This document shows, piece after piece, positions 1 through 6,368 of a stretch of 15,013 bases of DNA (position 1 is its first letter; each line of letters begins with the position of its first letter). Below the pieces are notes generated by a model. The model was not told where the DNA came from. It searched no databases and worked only from the letters and a program-made list of their open reading frames with translations. Source of the DNA: CAZFBR01 sp035353495 [NCBI: uncultured bacterium] (GTDB lineage: Bacteria; DAOPZR01). The translations under genes and the position numbers were made by a program. The stretch spans positions 1 through 15,013 of the forward strand of contig CAZFBR010000062.1 of NCBI GenBank assembly GCA_964517215.1. Direction: 5' to 3'.

Positions 1-535
1 CGCGGCGATAGTCGTCACGCGCCAGGCGATAGGCGAACGACGGCGCCCCGCGCCAGTCGCTGATCAGGTCGCCGGCGGTGACCCGATGGCGGCCCGGCAT
101 CCCCGATACATCCGCCGCAAAACCGTGCCGTTCGAGCAGCGGGGTATAAAACGAGCGATAGGCAAGGAACCCGCCGCGGAAGACCGGGAGCGCCAGCCCC
201 TGCGCCCGCGCCGCTGCGACGAACTCGCCGACCACCTGCGCCATGTGCTGCTCGTCGCCGTAGCCGTGCCCGCCCCCCGTCAGTTCCTCATGCGGGTGCA
301 GGCCGAGCGCCGCGCCTGCCGGCAGCGTGCGCCACAGCGCCGCCAGCGGCGGCTGCAGCATGGTCAGCCGCGCCAGGGGCGAGGTGTGCAGCATGTGGAT
401 GAATTTGCCGCCGCAATGCTCGCGCAGGAACGCGAACTCCTCCGCCACGAAGGCGGCAAAGAGCACGGGGTCGGGCGGCGTGCCGGCATGGTATCCCTGC
501 CAGTCGCCGTCGACCGCCAGCAGATAGCGCAGCAT
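1..535 (-). CDS. Polysaccharide-deacetylase-like protein, N-terminal part (cut by left window edge)
   Basis: An open frame runs from an ATG at 533-535 to the left edge without a stop (178 codons visible), so the C-terminus is missing. It begins MLRYLLAVDGDW, which resembles the first conserved strand with acidic residues of the NodB-like carbohydrate esterase fold. Further on, GLHPHEE (around residue 78) could stand for the metal-binding histidine motif. The segment FRGGFLAYRSFYTPLLERHG followed by a hydrophobic and aspartate-containing stretch strongly resembles the deacetylase motif in which a conserved Arg precedes a 'late strand plus G-F' segment. If correct, the enzyme removes acyl groups from a cell-surface or precursor sugar. 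The motif match is by eye and the H-x-x-x-H pattern is not canonical, so it may be a divergent or inactive relative. The start lies 11 bp after the epimerase stop, so the two are probably cotranscribed. No strong ribosome binding site is visible, which suggests translational coupling. GC is high again here (about 70 percent in one sample). Confidence 0.6.
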   Translation of the reverse strand, partial: MLRYLLAVDGDWQGYHAGTPPDPVLFAAFVAEEFAFLREHCGGKFIHMLHTSPLARLTMLQPPLAALWRTLPAGAALGLHPHEELTGGGHGYGDEQHMAQVVGEFVAAARAQGLALPVFRGGFLAYRSFYTPLLERHGFAADVSGMPGRHRVTAGDLISDWRGAPSFAYRLARDDYRR

Positions 536-546
536 GACGCGCCCGG

Positions 547-1524
547 TCAGCGGGCGAACAGCTTCAGGTCGCGCACGTAGGCGGTGTACTTGGCGATGCC
601 CTCTTCCAGGCTGTAGCGCGGCTCGTAGCCGAGCATCGTGCGCGCCTTGCTGATATCGAGCGCGCCGCGCTCGGGGCGGAAGACCTTCGCCGGCTTCTCG
701 ACCAATTCCGTGCCGGGGACATGCTTCGCCACCAGCTCGCCCAGCTCGCGGATGGTGCGCCCCTCGCCGCGGGTGATATTGAAGATCTGGTTCTTCGCCG
801 CCGGCGACTTGGCCGCCAGCACGAACCCGTGCGCGGTATCCTCGACATAGGTGAAGTCGAGCTTCGAGGTGCCGCCGTTGTCGAGCACCAGCGGCTTGCC
901 GCGGAAGGCGTTTTCGACATACAGCCCGGTGACGCGGCGGTTCACATCGGTCGGCCCGTAGACCGCCGACGGGCGAATGATGGTGTATTCCAGCCCGAAC
1001 CGCCGCCCGTAGGTCTCGACCATGATCTCGCCGGCGTACTTGGTGGCGCCGTAGATGTCTTTCGGCGACTTGGGGTGGTCCTCGTTCACCGGCATGGTCT
1101 TGAAGTCGCCGTAAATCATGCTCGACGAGGTGTAAACGAAACGCTTGACGAAATCGACCGAGCGCAGCACCTCGAGGCAGTTGACCGTGGCGACGAGGTT
1201 GTTGTCCATCGCCTCTTCGGAAAAGACATTCGACACGTCCGCCGACGGCAGCGCCGCGAGGTGAATCACCACATCCGGTTTGTAGTCGAGCAGCGCCTTG
1301 CGCAGGTACTCCTTGTGCGTGACGTTGCCGCGCACCATGGTGACCCTGTCCTGGATGTCGCGGAACCGCTCGCGCATGTAGACCGAATAGGTGTTTTCGA
1401 ACGACGACACGTAATTGATGAACGCGTCGTAGAGGATGACCTCATCGCCCGCCGCAAGCAGCTCGCGCGTGATGTACGAGCCGATAAAGCCCGCGCCGCC
1501 CGTCAGTAAGAACCGCTGTCCCAT
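547..1524 (-). CDS. NAD-dependent nucleotide-sugar epimerase/dehydratase (extended SDR)
   Basis: This 325-residue protein is a typical extended short-chain dehydrogenase/reductase of the UDP-glucose 4-epimerase type. The N-terminal Rossmann motif TGGAGFIGS (residues 8-16) binds NAD. D33 after the second strand (LYDAF) is in position to contact the adenosine ribose. The active site is visible as TSSS (132-135) and the Y158-x3-K162 pair in IYGATK. PSAVYGP (about residue 190) and the LDFTYVEDTAHGF segment are also family-typical. It probably interconverts or oxidises a nucleotide-activated sugar in the cytoplasm and so supplies a donor to the glycosyltransferases of this locus. The exact substrate (UDP-Glc, UDP-GlcNAc, a uronic acid, or a dTDP/GDP sugar) cannot be read. 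Full length agrees with the family (about 310-340). The ATG is preceded only by a weak purine stretch (GCGAGA). The gene lies 66 bp after the upstream methyltransferase stop and 11 bp before the deacetylase-like gene. Confidence 0.9.
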   Translation of the reverse strand: MGQRFLLTGGAGFIGSYITRELLAAGDEVILYDAFINYVSSFENTYSVYMRERFRDIQDRVTMVRGNVTHKEYLRKALLDYKPDVVIHLAALPSADVSNVFSEEAMDNNLVATVNCLEVLRSVDFVKRFVYTSSSMIYGDFKTMPVNEDHPKSPKDIYGATKYAGEIMVETYGRRFGLEYTIIRPSAVYGPTDVNRRVTGLYVENAFRGKPLVLDNGGTSKLDFTYVEDTAHGFVLAAKSPAAKNQIFNITRGEGRTIRELGELVAKHVPGTELVEKPAKVFRPERGALDISKARTMLGYEPRYSLEEGIAKYTAYVRDLKLFAR

Positions 1525-1559
1525 GATCGTCTCGCTTTCCGGCTATCAATCTGGTTCTA

Positions 1560-1576
1560 CGCCACCCTCCAGAGTT
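1560..1576 (-). repeat. 17-bp direct repeat, copy 1 (downstream of methyltransferase)
   Basis: On the minus strand this reads AACTCTGGAGGGTGGCG. It matches copy 2 at 2365-2381 at 16 of 17 positions, including 13 identical consecutive bases (CTGGAGGGTGGCG). The two copies flank the 1591-2364 methyltransferase, 805 bp apart and in the same orientation. Copy 1 contains the same GGAGG ribosome-binding sequence but is followed by TAG instead of a start codon, so it does not serve a gene directly. It lies in the 66-bp gap before the epimerase. Confidence 0.75.
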
Positions 1577-1590
1577 AATTCTCCGGGCCG

Positions 1591-2364
1591 TCAGTTGCGC
1601 ACGCCGCTTACACTCACCGGAAACGGCCGTGTTTTAATATCGGAGAATCCCATTTCCTTAAACCATCCGATGACTTCGTCATAAGTATGTTTGAACTGAT
1701 ACTTGCACGAATACCAGTCAAACGTGTCAAAAACGATGGCCTGTACACTGTCATACACTGCAACAGGCAGCAGCAATCCAATCAGTCGCCCCAGCAACCG
1801 GGCAGGTCCAAATGAACTGTTCCGCAGTTGATATTCGATGGTTCCTTTGGGCACCGCAATCGTCTTGCAAAAAAACAGCAGCCAGCTGTGCGGCATGCGA
1901 ACCGTAAACAACCGCCAGAAACCCATGATCATGCGTTTCAACCACGGTTCCTTCACATACACCCAGATATCAACAATCCCGCCCTTTTTGCAGGCGGCAC
2001 AGATATTCGGCGTGTGATGCAACACCCCCTGGCTAAAAACGTAGTCAACCTGCAAGTCCGCGAAGGGATATTTCATAATATCCCCCTGAATGATCGTCAC
2101 ATTGTTGAATCGCGCACACCGTTTCCGTGCGGCATTCACCGCATCACTGATTTCAATGCAAGTTATATGCTCGCAATGCTCAGCAATGAGTTCCGTGTGG
2201 CGGCCACTCCCGCATCCCGCCTCGAGCACGGTTTTTCCCTTGAGCCATGACAAATCAACCCGGGCCTTGCTCAGCCAATCCTGCCGGCATGCCTCGCGGT
2301 CTTTACCATATTCGATGGACGTCCATTCATAGCCAAATCCGGAATTTTCCTCATATAAACCCAT
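1591..2364 (-). CDS. Class I SAM-dependent methyltransferase, low GC, shortened helix
   Basis: This 257-residue protein has a class I methyltransferase core. Motif I is VLEAGCGSGRHTELIA (about residues 46-61). An acidic residue ends the next strand (CIEIS), then comes a GDI motif (about 94-96) and the post-motif SQGVLHHTPN (about 111-120) typical of small-molecule methyltransferases. The C-terminal half (about 136-257), with hydrophobic helices and an FDWYSCKYQ-type segment, resembles methyltransferases found in O-antigen and capsule loci. The start was moved to the ATG at 2362-2364 because GGAGG (2371-2375) sits 6 bases upstream; an in-frame upstream extension lacks such a site. It probably methylates a sugar or another glycan precursor. 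Oddities: GC is only about 43-53 percent in samples, the lowest in the window. The gene is flanked by a 17-bp direct repeat and has its own promoter. The helix between the HHTPN motif and the following KKGG turn looks about 7-8 residues shorter than usual. Confidence 0.85.
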   Translation of the reverse strand: MGLYEENSGFGYEWTSIEYGKDREACRQDWLSKARVDLSWLKGKTVLEAGCGSGRHTELIAEHCEHITCIEISDAVNAARKRCARFNNVTIIQGDIMKYPFADLQVDYVFSQGVLHHTPNICAACKKGGIVDIWVYVKEPWLKRMIMGFWRLFTVRMPHSWLLFFCKTIAVPKGTIEYQLRNSSFGPARLLGRLIGLLLPVAVYDSVQAIVFDTFDWYSCKYQFKHTYDEVIGWFKEMGFSDIKTRPFPVSVSGVRN

Positions 2365-2381
2365 CGCCACCCTCCAGTGTT
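2365..2381 (-). repeat. 17-bp direct repeat, copy 2 (contains methyltransferase ribosome binding site)
   Basis: On the minus strand this reads AACACTGGAGGGTGGCG and is followed at once by the ATG of the methyltransferase. GGAGG within it is an ideal Shine-Dalgarno sequence with a 6-base spacer. It differs at one base from copy 1 at 1560-1576, located just after the end of the same gene. Confidence 0.75.
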
Positions 2382-2408
2382 TTCCGCGCACAACCCACAG
2401 TATGATAA

Positions 2409-2437
2409 ACTCTAACACATCGCTTTTCGCCTGTCAA
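2409..2437 (-). promoter_or_regulatory. Predicted sigma70-type promoter for methyltransferase/epimerase block
   Basis: The minus strand shows a perfect -35 box TTGACA (2432-2437), a 17-base spacer, and a -10-like TAGAGT (2409-2414, 4 of 6 matches to TATAAT). The -35 box overlaps the TGA stop of the upstream surface carbohydrate gene. A start site near 2402 would give a leader of about 38 bases to the ATG at 2364, with the GGAGG site well placed. This would let the methyltransferase, epimerase and deacetylase-like genes be transcribed apart from the upstream genes. Prediction by pattern only. Confidence 0.5.
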
Positions 2438-4392
2438 AAAATGTTTGGCAATGCATCGCGGTTTGCCGCTGCGACTCCCGTCCCCGCCAATTCAAGCACC
2501 ACATCCGCACAACGCCGGGCAGCCCCTTCACGCAGATCGATCATGCCGGCCAGAAACCGGTGCGCGCGCTGCTGCCGCATCGGATCCGGCTGCAACGCCA
2601 GTTGCAGCTTTTCTGCAAGCTCCGACAAATGGTAAACACCCACCGCCGCACCAGCCGCCACATAGGGAATAACATCCGGGCGACCTCCCACATTGATCGT
2701 CAGCACCGGTACTTCCATGGCAATCGCTTCCAACGCCGCCGTCGAGAAATACGTCACTAATAGCGCAGTATCAACCAGAATTTCCGGTAACGTCATGAGA
2801 CCATCAACAACCGAACCGGAAACACCCGAAGACGCGATGATTCCTTCGTATGCATGCGCCATTTCTTCCGGATGCGGCTTGATCAGCAGATAGGCATCAG
2901 CCAACCCCGCCACTGCGCCCGCCACCGCCCGGGCCACCCGGTTGCGATCAGCCCGCGTACTGCCGTCGATGCGACTCGGCGGTTGCGTGGCCAGCAGGAT
3001 AATTTTTGCCTGCTGGGGAATGTGCAAGCGCTGACGCATGGCATTGCGCTGCAAGGCCGCCCGCCGCTCACGAAAACCGTCGTACCGCGGTATCCCCGTC
3101 ACCCGCAGCGCTTCCGGTACACAACCGCCGGCGACCAACCGCTCGAACATCGACTGGCCGTTCAGCGTGACGCGATCAGACACCACCCGTAATCGCAGTT
3201 GTGGCACCCGGTCCGGCGCCGGTGGACTCAGCGTTTGCAACGACGCCACTTCCGGGTACGGTGTTACCTGCGGATTGTGCTGGCACACGGTGGACACGCC
3301 CGCACAACGGGCAACATCGACGATTGTGCGTTCACGCCAGCCATAGTCAAGCGACACCACTAATACCGCCGGGCGTTCTCGTCGAAATACTTCCTCAAAC
3401 AGTGCCGCATAACGGAGCGACTCGTATGCCAGTGGCCCGTGTAAAAATCGGTCTTCTGCTTTCATGGCCGGCGTCAGATCCACCTCACGGTAGCGGCAGC
3501 CCTTTTCCCGTAACGTGCGCATCGGTGGCGATGCCATCACCGCATTAAACCGCCGCCAACGCTCCCGCACCCGCCGCTCTGCGGCAGCATTCCAATAATC
3601 ATTCCACGACATGCACCGCGCCTTACCGCCCAGTTCATCCCGAATAATCGGTATCAGTTCCGGCAGTGGTGCTATCAGCAGCAGCTCATATTGCGCTTCC
3701 GTGGCCAGCAGCCGCAAATATGGCAATTGATTGCGCAAACTCTGCCGGTTGGGGCAATGCACCGGCATAACGATTGCGCGCGAACCCGGTTTGGGCCGGT
3801 GATGTGTTGCCGGTTCCTGCATAAACTCGCGGCGGATAGCCCGGGTTCGATAGCCAATCTCCAGCCGCCGCAGCACTCGCTGCATACACAGCGGCAGGAG
3901 CGGCTGCACCGCCAGTTCCGGGCACATAGTGAGGTCCGTAGCACTGCCATCAGCATACCAGACTGCCTGTGGATGGCGGCGGCGCACTTCATACAGCAAT
4001 TCCACCCGTTCCAGCAGCATTTCGGCCACACGCAACTTTTCCGCTTCTAATGCCGCACAGACATCGATGCCGTCAACCAGTAACGCTGCTGCTACCTGTT
4101 CCGCACCAACTGCACGATACCAGCCGGCAGTCAGCCAGGCCGCCCATACCAGAATCTCAGCATGGCGCTCCGGGGTCAGGCAGGTCCGCCGATCAATAAA
4201 GGTCACTCCCGCCGGCAATCCTTCCGGTTCATCGCCGACCGCTACCACCGTATCGCCGGCCCGCAACCAGACGGCAATCCGCCAGCATGCAATCCAGGTG
4301 GACACCCTACGCCGCCAGCGCAGCAGCCGCGGATCATTCGCATCATCGGCAAAAGTGAATGACGAACGGAAGATAATCCCGCGAATCGCCAT
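2434..4392 (-). CDS. Surface carbohydrate biosynthesis protein, GT-B-like (CDP-glycerol glycerophosphotransferase/capsule type)
   Basis: This 652-residue cytoplasmic protein has a C-terminal half like the GT-B proteins of capsule and teichoic-acid-type synthesis. It shows VTGIPRYDGF (431-440), a strand with LLIKPHPEE (502-510), and YFSTAALEAIAMEVPVL (548-564). The last corresponds to the nucleotide-binding 'S-S/T-x-x-x-E-A-x-x-x-x-x-P-V' motif shared by UDP-GlcNAc 2-epimerase-like, CDP-glycerol glycerophosphotransferase and Kdo/capsule transferases. The N-terminal half (1-390) is less conserved, and I do not recognise a further domain in it. A role in transferring a sugar or polyol phosphate to a surface glycan is likely, but donor and acceptor are unknown. 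The ATG at 4390-4392 starts 6 bp after the stop of the upstream methyltransferase, with no clear ribosome binding site, so coupled translation is likely. GC is about 57-58 percent, below the right-hand part of the window. The stop codon overlaps the promoter of the next gene. Confidence 0.75.
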   Translation of the reverse strand: MAIRGIIFRSSFTFADDANDPRLLRWRRRVSTWIACWRIAVWLRAGDTVVAVGDEPEGLPAGVTFIDRRTCLTPERHAEILVWAAWLTAGWYRAVGAEQVAAALLVDGIDVCAALEAEKLRVAEMLLERVELLYEVRRRHPQAVWYADGSATDLTMCPELAVQPLLPLCMQRVLRRLEIGYRTRAIRREFMQEPATHHRPKPGSRAIVMPVHCPNRQSLRNQLPYLRLLATEAQYELLLIAPLPELIPIIRDELGGKARCMSWNDYWNAAAERRVRERWRRFNAVMASPPMRTLREKGCRYREVDLTPAMKAEDRFLHGPLAYESLRYAALFEEVFRRERPAVLVVSLDYGWRERTIVDVARCAGVSTVCQHNPQVTPYPEVASLQTLSPPAPDRVPQLRLRVVSDRVTLNGQSMFERLVAGGCVPEALRVTGIPRYDGFRERRAALQRNAMRQRLHIPQQAKIILLATQPPSRIDGSTRADRNRVARAVAGAVAGLADAYLLIKPHPEEMAHAYEGIIASSGVSGSVVDGLMTLPEILVDTALLVTYFSTAALEAIAMEVPVLTINVGGRPDVIPYVAAGAAVGVYHLSELAEKLQLALQPDPMRQQRAHRFLAGMIDLREGAARRCADVVLELAGTGVAAANRDALPNIF

Positions 4393-4398
4393 AACGGT

Positions 4399-5250
4399 TT
4401 ACCGGCAAATCCGCGCAATCACGATAATGCTCTGGCCACGTCCCATTGTCGACACCAAGCCGTCAACCAGCCGTTTGACCGCACCTTGCGCTGCTGGCGC
4501 GGCCGTTTTCGGCATGGCTGCCGCCGCTGGACGGTTGCGGGTTAGCCAATACCGGTAATTGAACGTGCCATCCATTGTCCAGCTTTTCATTACCTGTAAT
4601 CCGCACTGTGCCACCAACCGAACGATGGTCCTGCGGCTGAATTCGTAATAGCGATACTGCGGCACATACCACTCGTACGGATCACAAAACCACCGGGCCA
4701 GAGCATTGACGTTTGGCACACTGAGGTAGAGAATACCCTCCGGAGAAAGCAGTGTCGCGATTTGTCGAAGCATAGGCCGCGGGTCAGGGATGTTCTCCAG
4801 TACGTGGTTGACATGCACCACATCAAAGCTGCCCGCCGGTAGCGGTACTTCTTCCAGCACGCCGGTACGCACATCCACGCCCATCACCCGCCGGGCATAG
4901 TCCGCCCTCCAGACCGATGGTTCCACTCCAACCGCGGAAAAGCCGCAGTCGGCAGCCCGCTTCACCAGATGCCCCAGCGCGGCCCCCACATCAAGCAATC
5001 GCCGCCCCTGGGTCAATTTCGAAATCTCCGCCAGTCTCCGGATAAACAGTTCCCGGCGCCATTCCGCAGTCAGCACGCCATACGACGCATAGTATGCCTC
5101 GTCAAACACCTGCTCCGGCCGGCGCAATGCCCCGTCGTTCGTGTCCAGACGGATCAATCCGCAACGGGTGCATCGCACCAGGCGATATTCCCGCACAGAC
5201 CGGTATTCTTCCGTCGCTGTCTCCGCACAAACGATACAACTCTGTTCCAT
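4399..5250 (-). CDS. Class I SAM methyltransferase with N-terminal zinc ribbon
   Basis: This 283-residue protein starts with a four-cysteine zinc-ribbon-like module (C5-x2-C8 and C27-x2-C30, in EQSCIVCAE and VRCTRCGLIRLD). A Methyltransf_23-type core follows: LLDVGAALGHL (85-95) for SAM binding, GVEPS (108-112) with the ribose-binding acidic residue, and HVNHVLENIPDP (146-157). LYLSVPNVNALARWF (174 onward) and a Y-rich segment before FSRRT are also typical. Such two-part proteins are common in polysaccharide and antibiotic sugar loci, acting as sugar C- or O-methyltransferases. I chose the ATG at 5248-5250 because AGGTGG lies 6 bases upstream. A GTG at 5269-5271 would add 7 residues but lies inside a hairpin and lacks a binding site. 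The next gene begins 6 bp after its stop. The third position of the glycine motif is AALG rather than CGTG, a common variation. Substrate unknown. Confidence 0.85.
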   Translation of the reverse strand: MEQSCIVCAETATEEYRSVREYRLVRCTRCGLIRLDTNDGALRRPEQVFDEAYYASYGVLTAEWRRELFIRRLAEISKLTQGRRLLDVGAALGHLVKRAADCGFSAVGVEPSVWRADYARRVMGVDVRTGVLEEVPLPAGSFDVVHVNHVLENIPDPRPMLRQIATLLSPEGILYLSVPNVNALARWFCDPYEWYVPQYRYYEFSRRTIVRLVAQCGLQVMKSWTMDGTFNYRYWLTRNRPAAAAMPKTAAPAAQGAVKRLVDGLVSTMGRGQSIIVIARICR

Positions 5251-5265
5251 TTCATGCCACCTGGC

Positions 5266-5294
5266 TGACACTTTTCACTGCTGCGAAAGCGTCA
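5266..5294 (-). repeat. Imperfect hairpin between radical SAM and methyltransferase genes
   Basis: On the minus strand, TGACGCTTTC (5285-5294, beginning with the TGA stop of the radical SAM gene) pairs with GAAAAGTGTCA (5266-5276) across an 8-base loop, with one G-T pair and one bulged A. No run of T follows, so it is not a standard intrinsic terminator. It could slow exonucleases or tune expression of the genes after it. Chance is also possible. Confidence 0.4.
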
Positions 5295-6314
5295 GTATTT
5301 CGAGCAGCCGCGGCAGACCACGGGTCGCATCCGGTCAAACCCGCGACGAAATGCCTGATAGGCGGCATCGTTCCAGATCTCGGCGAACGGCCGCTGGAAA
5401 ACATTACCAAAAGAAATCCGGCGCGGATCACCTATTGTGCAGCATGGTACCACCGACCCGTCAACCGCGATAAACGGCTGATCCCATGGATCACCACAAC
5501 GAGACCGCCCGATGCTCGGCAAATAACGGTTGAAGCCGACCAACAAGATATCGCCCTTGGTCCGCTGCCACCGGCTGACCTCGCGAATCAGGGCGGCATA
5601 CGCCTGTGCATCGATCACCTGATCATCATCCTCCGGACTGCAAACGAGCAAATCCTGCAATACAAACGTGTTTATTCCCTGCGCGCGCCCCCAGGCAATG
5701 ATCGCCGGCAGCGCGTCGTAATTCCGCCGTGAGACCACCGTGCGCAGCATCAGTTGCGGATGCGTCACTCCGGCCGCCTGCCGCGCCGCCACCAGCCGGC
5801 GCAGCCCCGCCGCCACCTGGTCGAGCGTCGCACCGCGGCGCAGTTCGGCGAACTGCGCCGGCTCCACCGCATCGACCGACACCGACACCAGCTCGACCCC
5901 GCTGGCAATAATCGCCGTGCAGCGCTGTTCCTGCAGCAGCGTCCCGTTGGTATTGAACTCCGTCTGGATCCCGCGTTCGCGCGCGACGCGGATCATGTCG
6001 AACAGGCCGGGATGCAGCAGCGGCTCGCCGATCCCCTGCACCACCACCCCTGCGAGCAGCGGGAACTGATCGAGGATGCGCACGAAATCCGCCACCGCCA
6101 TATCCTGGCCGCCGGTGACCCCCTCCGCCGTCCGCGGGCAGAACCGGCACGACAGGTTGCAGCGCGTCGTCGTCTCGACGATGAGGTAGTGCGGGACGGA
6201 ATGCGCCCGCGCCGGCCGCAGCCGGCGGTCATACAGTTTGCACAGCGCGTTGCCCACCGCCGGCAGACCCCGGTGCCGGTAGAGCGCAACCGCCCGCTGC
6301 AGTTTATGCCGCAT
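5292..6314 (-). CDS. Radical SAM protein with SPASM-type C-terminal cluster domain
   Basis: This 340-residue protein carries the radical SAM signature C52-x3-C56-x2-C59 (in RCNLSCRFCP), which holds the 4Fe-4S cluster that cleaves S-adenosylmethionine. A GxGEP-like motif (VVQGIGEPLLHP) and TEFNTNGTLL follow, both usual in the TIM-barrel core. The C-terminal part has the SPASM pattern: C in SRCGDPW, a strand with GSVVPCC, GNVFQRPFAEIWND, and a final CRGC close to the end. These are expected to bind an auxiliary cluster. In glycan loci such enzymes are often annotated only as radical SAM/SPASM proteins; dehydrogenation, epimerisation or another radical modification of a sugar or peptide is possible. 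The ATG at 6312-6314 has GGAGG (6321-6325) 6 bases upstream and a promoter just beyond. Composition changes within the gene: the 5' part (6314 to about 5740) is about 65-73 percent GC, the 3' part (to 5292) about 53-60 percent, suggesting a recombination joint. Confidence 0.88.
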   Translation of the reverse strand: MRHKLQRAVALYRHRGLPAVGNALCKLYDRRLRPARAHSVPHYLIVETTTRCNLSCRFCPRTAEGVTGGQDMAVADFVRILDQFPLLAGVVVQGIGEPLLHPGLFDMIRVARERGIQTEFNTNGTLLQEQRCTAIIASGVELVSVSVDAVEPAQFAELRRGATLDQVAAGLRRLVAARQAAGVTHPQLMLRTVVSRRNYDALPAIIAWGRAQGINTFVLQDLLVCSPEDDDQVIDAQAYAALIREVSRWQRTKGDILLVGFNRYLPSIGRSRCGDPWDQPFIAVDGSVVPCCTIGDPRRISFGNVFQRPFAEIWNDAAYQAFRRGFDRMRPVVCRGCSKY

Positions 6315-6333
6315 GCGTGTCCTCCAGCGGCGC

Positions 6334-6362
6334 AGTATAATTCAACTCGCCCCCGCATGCAA
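6334..6362 (-). promoter_or_regulatory. Predicted sigma70-type promoter for radical SAM block
   Basis: In the 54-bp gap between the membrane protein stop (6369) and the radical SAM start (6314), the minus strand has a -10 box TATACT (6334-6339, 5 of 6 to consensus). It lies 17 bases after TTGCAT (6357-6362, a weak -35 sharing only TTG). The start site would fall near 6327, giving a short leader of about 13 bases with GGAGG inside it. Spacing is ideal and this is the most AT-rich patch nearby. Confidence 0.45.
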
Positions 6363-6368
6363 CCCGGA

